From: JANNAV01 sp031384695
GTDB taxonomy: Bacteria; Pseudomonadota; Alphaproteobacteria; Rhodobacterales; Rhodobacteraceae
NCBI GenBank assembly: GCA_031384695.1
Contig: JANNAV010000062.1
Location: forward strand, 1-40,641
Direction of reading: 5' to 3'
DNA: 40,641 nucleotides
The position numbers were made by a program, and so were the translations under genes. The notes below the pieces were generated by a model, which did no database searches, had not been told where the DNA came from, and worked only from the letters and a program-made list of their open reading frames with translations. Position 1 is the first letter of the stretch. Each line of letters starts with the position of its first letter. Of this stretch, positions 1-7,735 are shown piece by piece.

Positions 1-360
1 GAGATCAAGAACTCCATCATCGACGAAGGTGCCAAAATCGGCCATCTCACCTATCTGGGCGATACGCATCTGGGCGAATTTGCCAATATCGGCGCGGGCA
101 CCGTCACCTGCAACTACGACGGCGTGATGAAACACCGCACCACCATCGGCCCCCGCGCCTTTATCGGCTCGGCCACCATGCTGATCGCCCCCGTCACCGT
201 CGGCGCGCGGGCGATGACCGCCTCAGGCTCGGTCATCACCGAAGATGTGCCCGCCGAAGCCCTCGCCGTCGCCCGCGCGCGCCAGATCACCAAACCCGGC
301 CTCGCCACCCGCCTGATAGACAGGCTGCGCACCATCAAAGCCGCGAAAGGAAAAGTTTAA
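1..360 (+). CDS. glmU: GlmU, C-terminal end (partial): glucosamine-1-phosphate acetyltransferase / UDP-GlcNAc pyrophosphorylase
   Basis: This is the last 119 codons of GlmU; the start lies left of the window. GlmU acetylates glucosamine-1-phosphate and then uridylates it to UDP-GlcNAc, the precursor of peptidoglycan and LPS. The visible part is the left-handed beta-helix acetyltransferase domain, with hexapeptide-type repeats (IGHLTYLGDTHLGEFANIG, IGPRAFIGSATMLIAPVTVG) and the family signature AGTVTCNYDG. The stop codon TAA overlaps the glmS start (TAATG), so the two genes are probably translationally coupled; GlmS makes the sugar phosphate from which GlmU's substrate is formed. Frame and family are clear. 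Confidence 0.95.
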   Translation, partial: EIKNSIIDEGAKIGHLTYLGDTHLGEFANIGAGTVTCNYDGVMKHRTTIGPRAFIGSATMLIAPVTVGARAMTASGSVITEDVPAEALAVARARQITKPGLATRLIDRLRTIKAAKGKV

Positions 361-2174
361 TGTGTGGTATCGTCGGCGTTCTGGGCAATAATGAAGTGGC
401 CCCCCTGCTGGTCGAGGCGCTGAAACGCCTTGAATATCGCGGCTACGATTCCGCAGGCATCGCCACCGTCAACCGGGGCCGCCTGGACCGCCGCCGCGCG
501 GTGGGCAAGCTGGTGAACCTTTCGGACCTGCTGGTGCACAACCCGCTGGCGGGGAAGTCCGGCATCGGCCAAACCCGCTGGGCCACCCACGGTGCCGTCA
601 CCCAGACCAACGCCCACCCGCATGCCTGCGGCCGCGTCATGGTCACGCATAACGGCATCATCGAAAACTTCCGCGCCCTGCGCGAACGCCTTGCCGCCGC
701 GGGCCTGCATCATGCGACCGATACCGATAGTGAAACCGCCGCCATGCTGGTGGAACTGCACCTCGCCACCGGCCTGACGCCCCTTGAAGCAGTCCAGGCC
801 GCCGTCGCCGAACTCCACGGCGCCTTCGCGCTGCTGTTCCTGTTTGACGGCGACGAGAATCTGATGATCGGTGCCCGCAAAGGCGCGCCCCTCGCCGTGG
901 GCTATGGCACGGGCGAGATGTTTGTCGGCTCCGACGCCATAGCCCTTGCCCCGATGACCGACCGCATCGCCTATCTGGAGGAAGGCGACGTGGTGCGCGT
1001 GACGCGCCAAGGCGCTGATATCTATGACGCAAATGGCCGCTTGGCCAACCGCGAGATCACCCGCATCCAGCTTGATCAGACCCGCATCGAAAAGGCCGGC
1101 TACAAACATTTCATGGCCAAAGAGATCGCCGAACAGCCGGTGGTCATCGCCAACACCCTGCAACGCTATGTGCAGGGCGCCACGCTCACCCTGCCCGCCG
1201 AGGTGGATTTCACCGGCGTGGACCGCATCACCCTTGTCGCCTGCGGCACCGCCTCCTATGCCTGCCACGTCGCCAAATACTGGTTCGAACAGCTTGCGGG
1301 CCTGCCCTGCGACATCGACATCGCCTCGGAATTCCGCTACCGCGAGCCGCCGCTGTCGCCGCAAAGCTGGGCCCTGTTTGTCAGCCAGTCGGGCGAGACC
1401 GCCGATACCCTCGCGGCCCTGCGCTACACCCGCGACAAGGTGGCGAAAATCGTGGCGGTGGTCAACGTGCCCACCTCGTCCATCGCGCGCGAGGCCGATC
1501 TGGCCCTGCCGATCATGGCGGGGGTCGAGGTGGGGGTCGCCTCCACCAAGGCCTTCACCTGCCAGTTGACCACCCTCGCCCTGCTGGCGCTGAAAGCCGC
1601 GCAAGACCGGGGCCGCCTGACCCCCGAAGCCCTTGCTCTACACCTTGCAAGCCTCGCCGCCCTGCCCGGCCTGATGAACCACTGCCTCAGCCTCTCAACC
1701 GAGATCGCCCGCATCGCCGATGATCTGGCCGAAGCCCAGGACGTGCTGTTCCTCGGTCGCGGTGCCATGTTCCCCCTCGCCCTCGAAGGGGCGCTGAAAC
1801 TCAAGGAAATCAGCTATATCCACGCCGAAGGCTATGCCTCGGGCGAACTCAAACACGGCCCCATCGCCCTCATCGACAACCGCGTGCCGGTGATCGTGCT
1901 CGCCCCCCGCGACGCCCTGTTCGAGAAATCCGTCTCCAACATGCAAGAGGTGATGGCCCGCCATGGCCGCGTTCTGCTGATCTCGGACGCCAAAGGCGTG
2001 GCCGAGGCGGGCATGGGCTGCTGGCGCACCCTGACCATGCCCGAGACAGCCCCCCTGTTTGCCCCGATCCTCTACGCCATCCCCGCCCAACTGCTGGCCT
2101 ACCACACGGCAATCGCCAAAGGCACCGATGTGGACCAACCCCGCAACCTCGCAAAATCCGTCACGGTGGAATGA
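360..2174 (+). CDS. glmS: Glutamine--fructose-6-phosphate aminotransferase (isomerizing)
   Basis: GlmS converts fructose-6-phosphate and glutamine to glucosamine-6-phosphate, the entry step of UDP-GlcNAc synthesis. The 604-residue product has the usual length. It opens with MCGIVGVLGN, so Cys2 is the expected N-terminal nucleophile of the class II glutamine amidotransferase domain (about residues 2-230, with RWATHG and HNGIIENF motifs). Two SIS domains follow (about 280-420 and 450-595, with SQSGETADTLAAL, EVGVASTKAFTCQ and SYIHAEGYASGELKHGPIALI). The C-terminus LAKSVTVE is the conserved sugar-site tail. The start codon overlaps the glmU stop and the stop directly abuts the next gene, so this is one operon. 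Confidence 0.97.
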   Translation: MCGIVGVLGNNEVAPLLVEALKRLEYRGYDSAGIATVNRGRLDRRRAVGKLVNLSDLLVHNPLAGKSGIGQTRWATHGAVTQTNAHPHACGRVMVTHNGIIENFRALRERLAAAGLHHATDTDSETAAMLVELHLATGLTPLEAVQAAVAELHGAFALLFLFDGDENLMIGARKGAPLAVGYGTGEMFVGSDAIALAPMTDRIAYLEEGDVVRVTRQGADIYDANGRLANREITRIQLDQTRIEKAGYKHFMAKEIAEQPVVIANTLQRYVQGATLTLPAEVDFTGVDRITLVACGTASYACHVAKYWFEQLAGLPCDIDIASEFRYREPPLSPQSWALFVSQSGETADTLAALRYTRDKVAKIVAVVNVPTSSIAREADLALPIMAGVEVGVASTKAFTCQLTTLALLALKAAQDRGRLTPEALALHLASLAALPGLMNHCLSLSTEIARIADDLAEAQDVLFLGRGAMFPLALEGALKLKEISYIHAEGYASGELKHGPIALIDNRVPVIVLAPRDALFEKSVSNMQEVMARHGRVLLISDAKGVAEAGMGCWRTLTMPETAPLFAPILYAIPAQLLAYHTAIAKGTDVDQPRNLAKSVTVE

Positions 2175-2723
2175 ATGAGCAAACAATTCAACAGGCTGTC
2201 CCTCGCCCATACCGCCTTCATCGCGGCGCAAAAGCTGTATTTCGTGGCCACCGCCGCCGCAACCGGCCGGGTGAACAATTCGCCGAAAGGCTCCGACAGC
2301 CTGCGCGTCCTTGGCCCGAACCAGATCCTGTGGCGCAACTCCACCGGCTCGGGCAACGAGACCGCAGGCCACCTGCTGCTCGATCCGCGGATGACCCTGA
2401 TGTGGTGCTCGTTTGATGCGCAACCGCTGATCCTGCGCTGCTACGGCACCGCCCGCACCATCCACGTCGGTGAACCCGGCTGGCAGGAAGGCAACGCCAC
2501 CTTTCCCCCAGATATCGCCGCCCGCCAACTCTATGAGATGACCATCGACCTTGTGCAAACCTCCTGCGGCTACGGCGTGCCGCGCATGGGGTATGAGGCC
2601 GAACGCACCGACGCCGACACATGGGCCGCCGGCAAAGGCCCCGACGGCATCAAGGCCTATTGGGACGAAAAGAACCGCACCACCCTTGATGGCTTTCCCA
2701 CCGGCATCGAGGCCAATCTGTGA
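2175..2723 (+). CDS. Pyridoxamine 5'-phosphate oxidase-fold (FMN-binding) family protein
   Basis: A 182-residue protein starting directly after the glmS stop. The order of motifs (KLYFVATAAATGRVNNSPKG, then WRNSTGSGNETAGHLL, then LMWCSFDAQPLILRCYGTARTI) matches the split-barrel PNPOx-like family, whose members bind FMN, F420 or haem. A VQTSCGYGVPRMGYE segment in the C-terminal third is typical of one subgroup of this family. I cannot assign a substrate. The ATG used is the only one that gives the full barrel, and the downstream gene starts inside the stop codon (GTGA overlap), which points to co-translation with the AlkD-like gene. Confidence 0.85.
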   Translation: MSKQFNRLSLAHTAFIAAQKLYFVATAAATGRVNNSPKGSDSLRVLGPNQILWRNSTGSGNETAGHLLLDPRMTLMWCSFDAQPLILRCYGTARTIHVGEPGWQEGNATFPPDIAARQLYEMTIDLVQTSCGYGVPRMGYEAERTDADTWAAGKGPDGIKAYWDEKNRTTLDGFPTGIEANL

Positions 2724-3394
2724 CCCCGGATGACGCCCTCGCCCAACTGACGGCCCTCGGTAACCCCGAAAAGGCCGCCGAGGCCGCCACCTACCACAAA
2801 ACCGCCCGCCCCTACCTCGGCATTCCGGTGCCCGACATCACCGCCCTTGCCACCACATGGCGCACCACCACCGACGTCGATCAACGCACCGCCCTCGCCG
2901 CCCGTCTCTGGGCCAGCGACATCCACGAGGCCCGCATCGCCGCCGCCAAACTGCTCACGCAGGCCCGCCTCCACCCCGACGCCGCTGCATGGGCGCTGAT
3001 CTGTGAATGGGTGCCCCAGTTCGACGCCTGGGCCATCGCCGATCACGCCTGCATCGCCGCCCAGAAACGCCTCACCGCCGACCCGTCCCGCATCGATGAC
3101 GTGGAAGGCTGGACCATCTCGCCCCTGATGTGGCAACGCCGCGCGGCGCTGGTGGCCACCCTGCCCTTCACCAAGCAAAACCACCCCAAACCGCAGGAAC
3201 TTGCCATCCGCGACCGCGTGCTCGGCTGGTGCGCGCTTTACGCCGACGACCGCGACTGGTTCATCCAGAAAGCCATCGCAGGGTGGCTGCGCGACCTCTC
3301 CAAACACGACGCCCCCCGCGCCGCCGCCTTCCTCGCCGACCACGGCGACCGCCTGAAGAAATTCGCCCGGCTGGAGGCCGCGAAATACCTTTAA
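2720..3394 (+). CDS. DNA alkylation repair protein, AlkD family
   Basis: A 224-residue protein of the HEAT-like-repeat DNA glycosylase family AlkD, which removes bulky or cationic alkylated bases without base flipping. Characteristic segments are KAAEAATYHKTARPYLGIPVPDI near the N-terminus, the VPQFDAWAIADHA helix, and DWFIQKAIAGWLRDLSKHD, which corresponds to the hallmark FIQKAIGWALREYSK helix of the family. It starts at a GTG that overlaps the previous stop. No ATG in frame gives a better N-terminus. It is the last gene of the glmU-glmS run; no clear terminator follows directly. Confidence 0.87.
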   Translation: MTPDDALAQLTALGNPEKAAEAATYHKTARPYLGIPVPDITALATTWRTTTDVDQRTALAARLWASDIHEARIAAAKLLTQARLHPDAAAWALICEWVPQFDAWAIADHACIAAQKRLTADPSRIDDVEGWTISPLMWQRRAALVATLPFTKQNHPKPQELAIRDRVLGWCALYADDRDWFIQKAIAGWLRDLSKHDAPRAAAFLADHGDRLKKFARLEAAKYL

Positions 3395-3437
3395 GACGGG
3401 ATAAATTTGCGCCGCCTTTCCCCATTTCTTGCCCGAT

Positions 3438-3451
3438 TTGATTTCAATCAA
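3438..3451. promoter_or_regulatory. FNR/FnrL-type box, TTGAT-N4-ATCAA
   Basis: The sequence is TTGATTTCAATCAA, an exact match to the TTGAT-N4-ATCAA palindrome bound by FNR/FnrL regulators. The palindrome extends to 3436-3453. It lies 334 bases before ptsP and 41 bases before about position 3486, where a class II FNR promoter would start transcription into the structured element. No good -10 sits at the matching place (TAAATG at 3486 is the nearest), so function is inferred only. Confidence 0.5.
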
Positions 3452-3477
3452 ATTGGGCGCGCCTGCCTGCCGCTCGG

Positions 3478-3621
3478 CAGGCGCGTAAATGCACCAGCCC
3501 AGCCAGGCGCGCCCAATTTGCCCAATCCACCCGATCGCGGATAACCCCTTGCCCTACGGCGTCCCGCCTTCAGGCAACGAACCGGAAAACTCTCCCCCGG
3601 AGAGTTTTCTTTCCGGTCCGG
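3478..3621 (+). repeat. Dispersed structured element, copy 1 (candidate small RNA)
   Basis: About 144 bases that match the reverse complement of 27658-27807. Shared blocks in order are caggcgcg, a variable stretch, aggcgc, atttgcccaa, an AT-richer linker, ccttg-ctacggcgtcc-gcctt, caacgaa, and a final hairpin with A-run and T-run arms. The block at about 3549-3577 folds as TTGCC...GGCAA around GGCG-TCC-CGCC. In copy 2 the outer stem is TTGGCT...AGCCAA, a compensatory change that keeps the pairing. It is noncoding in both copies. It may be a small RNA gene or a mobile palindromic element; I could not match it to a named family. Confidence 0.6.
3581..3617 (+). terminator. Terminator-like hairpin at the end of the structured element
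   Basis: A perfect 10-bp stem (3586-3595 with 3599-3608) with a CCC loop has AAAA on the left arm and TTTT on the right arm, so it could act in both directions. Outer arms ACCGG (3581-3585) and CCGGT (3613-3617) enclose it. On the plus strand it would end an RNA read from about 3486. Confidence 0.65.
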
Positions 3622-3771
3622 GCGCAGATCCCGCCAGCCCTGCGCCACGCTTGCACCGAAACCGCAATGCCCGCCGCCATCCCCTCTCCCCTTTTTGCGC
3701 AACCTCGCCTATAGAGAGAGGCAATCCGACCAGCGCCCCACCACCCAAACGCCCCCGGAAAGGCAAGGCCG

Positions 3772-6015
3772 ATGCCCGAACGCAGCGAAAGTGACAGCCG
3801 GAAACTCCTGCGCCGCCTGCGCGATGTGCTGGCGTCCAAGGGCAAAGGCCAGGAACGGCTGGACCTTATCCCCCACCTGATCGCCGATTCGATGGGCACC
3901 GAGGTTTGCTCGATCTACCTCTTCCGCGATGCCGAAACGCTGGAACTCTGCGCCACCGAAGGTCTGAAACAGGACGCTGTCCACCAGACCCGCCTGCGCC
4001 TGGGTGAGGGCCTCGTGGGCCGCGTCGCCCGCACCGGCCAGCCCGTCAACACCGCCGATGCGCCGGGCGAAAAGGGCTTCCGCTTCATGCCCGAAACCGG
4101 CGAAGAGCTGTTCTCCTCCTTCCTCGGTGTGCCCATTCAGCGGGTAGGCGAAAAGCTGGGCGTGGTGGTGGTGCAATCCAAAGCCGCCCGCGCCTATTCG
4201 GATGACGAGATCTATGCCCTCGAAGTGGTCGCCATGGTGCTGGCCGAAATGGCCGAACTCGGGGCTTTCGCGGGCGAAGGCTCGGCGATGGGGGCGCTGC
4301 ACAAACAGCCGGTGCTGTTTCGCGGCGGCACCGGGCAGGAGGGGGCCGCCGAAGGCCGCGTCTGGCTGCACGAACCGCGCGTCGTCGTCACCAACCCGGT
4401 GGCCGACGATCCCCTGACCGAGATCGACCGCATCCGCGCCGCGGTGGGCGAGTTGCGGGTATCGGTCGATGATCTTCTGGCCGCCGAAAGCCTTGATAAA
4501 GATCAGAAAGCCGTGCTTGAGGCCTACCGCATGTTCGCCCATTCGCGCGGCTGGCTGCGCCGGATGGAAGAGGATATCCAGCGCGGCCTTTCCGCCGAGG
4601 CCGCCGTAGAGAAAGAACAATCCGCCGCCCGCAACCGCCTTGAACAGGTGCCCGACGCCTACCTGCGCGAACGCCTGCACGATCTGGATGATCTGTCGAA
4701 CCGCCTTTTGCGCATCCTCACCGGCCAGGGCCTTGATACCGGCGCCGAGATGCCGGAAAACCCGGTGCTGGTCGCGCGCAACATCGGCCCGGCCGAACTG
4801 CTTGAATATGGCCGCAAACTGCGCGGTGTGGTGCTGGAGGAAGGCTCGGTCGGCTCCCACGCCGCCATCGTCGCCCGCGCGCTGGCCATCCCGCTGGTCA
4901 TTCAGGCCAAACGCATCACCTCCGAGGCGCTGAACGGCGATGCCATTCTGGTGGACGGCGATCAGGGCCTCGTGCACCTGCGCCCCGAAGACACCATCGC
5001 CCGTTCGTTCCGCGACAAGATCGCCATGCAGGCCGAGGCGCAGAAACGCTATGCCAGCCTGCGCGATCTGCCCGCCACCAGCCGCGACGGCACCCGCATC
5101 ACCCTGCTGATGAACGCGGGCCTGATGGCCGATCTGCCCAGCCTCGCAGGCTCGGGTGCCGAGGGTGTGGGTCTGTTTCGCACCGAACTGCAATTCCTCA
5201 TCCGCAACAAGATGCCCCGCCGGGATGAGCTGGCCCAGCTTTACACCCGGGTGATTGATGCCGCCAAAGGCCGCCCGGTGGCCTTTCGCACCCTCGATAT
5301 CGGCTCCGACAAGGTGCTGACCTACATGAAGCCGCAAGACGAGCCGAACCCCGCGATGGGCTGGCGCGCCATCCGGGTGGGGCTGGACAAGCCCGGCGTG
5401 CTCAGGATGCAGTTGCAAGCCCTGATCCGCGCCGCGCGCGGGCAACCCCTCAGCGTGATGTTCCCTTTCATCGCTGAATTTGAAGAGTTTTCCGAGGCCC
5501 GCGCCCATATGTTCCGCGAGTTGCACCGCGAGAAAAGCATCGGCCATCCGATCCCTTCAAAGGTCGAGATCGGTGCGATGCTGGAAACCCCCAGCCTCGC
5601 CTACGCCCCCGATGCCTTCTTCCAGCTCACCGATTTCATTTCCATCGGCGGCAATGACCTGAAGCAGTTCTTCTTCGCCGCCGACCGCGAAAACGAGCGC
5701 GTGCGCAAACGCTACGACACCCTCAACGTGACCTTCCTCACCTTCCTCGAACACATCGTCGCCCGCTGTACGGCCTCAAACACCCGGCTGTCGTTTTGCG
5801 GCGAAGACGCGGGCCGCCCGGTCGAGGCGCTGGCCTTCGCCGCCATCGGCCTCAGAACCCTCTCGATGCGCCCCGCCTCCATCGGCCCGGTCAAGGCCCT
5901 GTTGCGCCGCGTCAACCTCGCCGAGGCCGCCCAGATCATCAACGCCGCCCGCACCGCCGGCGACAACACCGCCCGCCCCCGCCTGATGGAATGGCTCTCG
6001 CGCCAAAGCGAATAG
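3772..6015 (+). CDS. ptsP: Phosphoenolpyruvate--protein phosphotransferase PtsP (EI-Ntr)
   Basis: A 747-residue enzyme I of the nitrogen PTS, which phosphorylates the NPr protein from PEP and so links nitrogen and carbon status. Residues 1 to about 160 form the GAF sensor domain that sets EI-Ntr apart from sugar EI. The phosphohistidine domain carries GSVGSHAAIVAR with His363 as the phosphorylation site. The TIM-barrel PEP domain (about 430-720) carries GVGLFRTELQFL, FRTLDIGSDK, SIGGNDLKQF and the catalytic Cys676 in SFCGEDAGRP. The ATG follows AAGGCAAGG. It is a single gene, separated from upstream genes by the structured interval. Confidence 0.96.
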   Translation: MPERSESDSRKLLRRLRDVLASKGKGQERLDLIPHLIADSMGTEVCSIYLFRDAETLELCATEGLKQDAVHQTRLRLGEGLVGRVARTGQPVNTADAPGEKGFRFMPETGEELFSSFLGVPIQRVGEKLGVVVVQSKAARAYSDDEIYALEVVAMVLAEMAELGAFAGEGSAMGALHKQPVLFRGGTGQEGAAEGRVWLHEPRVVVTNPVADDPLTEIDRIRAAVGELRVSVDDLLAAESLDKDQKAVLEAYRMFAHSRGWLRRMEEDIQRGLSAEAAVEKEQSAARNRLEQVPDAYLRERLHDLDDLSNRLLRILTGQGLDTGAEMPENPVLVARNIGPAELLEYGRKLRGVVLEEGSVGSHAAIVARALAIPLVIQAKRITSEALNGDAILVDGDQGLVHLRPEDTIARSFRDKIAMQAEAQKRYASLRDLPATSRDGTRITLLMNAGLMADLPSLAGSGAEGVGLFRTELQFLIRNKMPRRDELAQLYTRVIDAAKGRPVAFRTLDIGSDKVLTYMKPQDEPNPAMGWRAIRVGLDKPGVLRMQLQALIRAARGQPLSVMFPFIAEFEEFSEARAHMFRELHREKSIGHPIPSKVEIGAMLETPSLAYAPDAFFQLTDFISIGGNDLKQFFFAADRENERVRKRYDTLNVTFLTFLEHIVARCTASNTRLSFCGEDAGRPVEALAFAAIGLRTLSMRPASIGPVKALLRRVNLAEAAQIINAARTAGDNTARPRLMEWLSRQSE

Positions 6016-6081
6016 CCAGGCAAGCGCCCCCGCCCCCACGCTCCGAGATCCCCCGTTCTTTACTGCCCAAATATCCCACGG

Positions 6082-6153
6082 GGGCGCGGGGGTGTGAAAC
6101 CCCCGCTCTTGGACAGCGGGCGCGGGGGTGTGAAACCCCCGCTCTTGGCCACG
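6082..6153. repeat. Two tandem 36-bp units, each a strong GC-rich hairpin
   Basis: Units at 6082-6117 and 6118-6153 are nearly identical. Each holds an 8-bp stem GCGGGGGT / ACCCCCGC around GTGAA. The repeat lies between the convergent genes ptsP and the EcsC gene and may stop transcription in both directions. GGGGTGTGAAACCCC palindromes are a common intergenic theme in Rhodobacteraceae as I recall; the tandem arrangement is what is seen here. Confidence 0.8.
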
Positions 6154-6206
6154 GGCTGAGTTTTGCCAGAAACACGCCCCTTCCCTCCCTGTTTCCCTTG
6201 TCGGAT

Positions 6207-6220
6207 TTGACTTACATCAA
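6207..6220. promoter_or_regulatory. FNR/FnrL-like box, TTGAC-N4-ATCAA
   Basis: The sequence is TTGACTTACATCAA, one base from the FNR consensus and within the range accepted by FnrL (TTGAT-N4-RTCAA read on the other strand). It lies between convergent genes, so no annotated gene is placed to use it. A minus-strand transcript from it would run through the 36-bp tandem hairpins. Confidence 0.35.
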
Positions 6221-6255
6221 AACATCCCGCCCAAAACACCCGGCACCAAAGCCCC

Positions 6256-7044
6256 TCACCCCCGGCGCCCGCCGATCTTCGCGGTTTCCGCAGCCTTGGC
6301 AAACTCCGCCAGCACCACCTCCGCCCCGTGCCGCTCGGCCAGCCGCAACAGCGCAAAGCGGATCCGCGCCACTTCGCGATAATAGTTCAGATAGGCCGCA
6401 TTCAACCCCGCCCCGGTGATCGCCCCCAACACCGGCACCGCCTGCGCCATCAGCTTTTGCCCCATCGCTGCCGCCAGCCTTGGCGCCACCACCGCGATGA
6501 TTTTCTGCGCCGCAGGCCCGGTCATCGTCAGACGCGCCGACAGGAACGCCGTGTTCACCCCGTCATCGCCACCCAGCGGCGAGCCCGCCGCGAACACCTC
6601 CAGACAAGCCGCCCGCGTCGCCATCTCGGCCGGATCATAGCCCGCAGCCACTGCTTCGCGGCGGATTGCGTGCAGCATCACGGTGATGGTCACCGGCAAC
6701 TCGGCAATCGACCCCAAAAGCCCGCCCGCCCCGCCCAAAGCACCGGTGGCCACCGCGGCCAGCATCGCCCCCCGGGGCCCAACGTCGGGGGCAAAACGGC
6801 CGAAGCCCGCCACCCTATGCGCCGCCGTCAGGGCGGCCAGCGTCACCCGCTCCACCTCGCGGCGCACCCCGCCCGGCAGCGCCGCCATCTGCGCCTCAAC
6901 CCCGCCGCCAAGCCGGTTCACCAAAGCCATCACCGGCCCGTTGGCCCGCTTGTAGGCCCGCGCCAAAGCCGCGATTTCAGCGTCAGGCGGCAAGGTGTTC
7001 AAGACGGGCAACTGGGCGGGCAACTGGGCGGGCAACTGGCTCAT
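6256..7044 (-). CDS. EcsC family protein
   Basis: A 262-residue protein of the EcsC family, named after a protein encoded with the Bacillus ABC transporter EcsAB; its biochemical role is not established. Visible features are a glycine- and alanine-rich central stretch (MLAAVATGALGGAGGLLGSIAELPVTITVMLHAI), typical of the family, and the conserved C-terminal GAITGAGLNAAYLNYYREVARIRF. I chose the ATG at 7044. A reading from further upstream would add 49 low-complexity residues with no family match. The N-terminus has a repeated QLPA motif from a 12-bp tandem repeat. It is convergent with ptsP. Confidence 0.82.
   Translation of the reverse strand: MSQLPAQLPAQLPVLNTLPPDAEIAALARAYKRANGPVMALVNRLGGGVEAQMAALPGGVRREVERVTLAALTAAHRVAGFGRFAPDVGPRGAMLAAVATGALGGAGGLLGSIAELPVTITVMLHAIRREAVAAGYDPAEMATRAACLEVFAAGSPLGGDDGVNTAFLSARLTMTGPAAQKIIAVVAPRLAAAMGQKLMAQAVPVLGAITGAGLNAAYLNYYREVARIRFALLRLAERHGAEVVLAEFAKAAETAKIGGRRG
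7006..7041. repeat. 12-bp tandem repeat, three units, in the EcsC N-terminus
   Basis: GGGCAACTGGGC occurs twice and is followed by GGGCAACTGGCT. On the minus strand it encodes the repeated QLPA directly after the start codon. Repeat-number change would keep the frame, so it could vary among strains without breaking the gene. Confidence 0.85.
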
Positions 7045-7147
7045 CCCCGCAACATGGGGGCAGACCCGGCCCGACACAAGCCTTTCCCGCCCCACCAAAG
7101 TCAACCGGCGCGCCCCGCACCCAAAACCCCCCGCACCGCAAAACCCC

Positions 7148-7648
7148 TCACCCCCCCGCACCCCCCGTCGCCCGCGAAACCTGCCCCACAACCCCCGCCC
7201 AGGCGCCGCGCTTCAACTCCAGCCCCAGCACCCGGTCGGGGTTGGTCGGCGGCGGCATCTCCACCGCCTCCAGCCGCCGAAACCCGAACCGCCCGTAATA
7301 GGGCGCATCCCCCACCAGCATCACCCGCTCCCAGCCCAGACGCCGCGCCTCCGCCAGACTCTCGTGGATCAGCAGCCCGCCCAACCCCTCGCCCTGCCGC
7401 GTCGGATGCACCGCCACCGGCCCCAGCAACAGCACATCCTGCCCCCCCACCTCAGCCGGCCAATAGCGGATCACAGCGGCCAAACTGCCATCATCATCGC
7501 GCAACGTCAGACACAAGGCCGCCACCGTCGCCACCCCCTCGCGCAACCGATAGCTGGAAAGCGCCGTCCGCCCCGGCGAAAAGCAAAGGTCATAAAGCGC
7601 CTCCACCTCCCACCAGTCCGCCTCGGCCTCTTCTTCCAACTGATACAT
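7148..7648 (-). CDS. GNAT family N-acetyltransferase (YhbS-like)
   Basis: A 166-residue acetyl-CoA-dependent N-acetyltransferase. The acetyl-CoA pyrophosphate loop is seen in LGPVAVHPTRQGEGLGGLLIHESL (Q/R-x-x-G-x-G/A motif), and VMLVGDAPYYGRFGFRRLEA is the C-terminal signature of the YhbS-type group. The substrate is unknown. It ends about 100 bases upstream of the EcsC start on the same strand and is divergent from the flavin reductase-like gene at 7736. Confidence 0.88.
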   Translation of the reverse strand: MYQLEEEAEADWWEVEALYDLCFSPGRTALSSYRLREGVATVAALCLTLRDDDGSLAAVIRYWPAEVGGQDVLLLGPVAVHPTRQGEGLGGLLIHESLAEARRLGWERVMLVGDAPYYGRFGFRRLEAVEMPPPTNPDRVLGLELKRGAWAGVVGQVSRATGGAGG

Positions 7649-7735
7649 CGCACCCTTCCGGAATCATCTGGAAACGCGCCTAACATGGCGATACTGCAAC
7701 AGCAAACCCCATCCCGCCCCTGCACCGGAGCCCGC

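Larger units (their letters stand above)
3395..3771. other. Structured gene-free interval upstream of ptsP
   Basis: No credible coding region was found in these 377 bases. They hold, in order: a perfect FNR-type box (3438-3451); a 15-bp inverted repeat (3451-3465 with 3504-3518) enclosing an 8-bp hairpin (3465-3472 with 3475-3482); the body of a dispersed structured element (3478-3621); and a terminator-like hairpin inside nested arms (3581-3617). The last 150 bases before ptsP show no motif except an AAGGCAAGG-type ribosome binding site. Confidence 0.8.

Noticed and set aside
357..1604. Long antisense reading frame (415 codons) opposite glmS
   Set aside because: A GC-rich shadow of glmS with no recognisable domain, low-complexity composition and no ribosome binding site; glmS is certain.
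3709..5547. Antisense reading frame of 612 codons opposite ptsP
   Set aside because: A mirror of ptsP codon bias, rich in His, Gly and Gln and without any family match; the plus-strand ptsP is complete.
7678..7687. Third occurrence of GCCTAACATG, before the flavin reductase-like gene
   Set aside because: Only the left half matches; the palindromic right half and a -35 are missing, and the gene is unrelated to the sugar locus.
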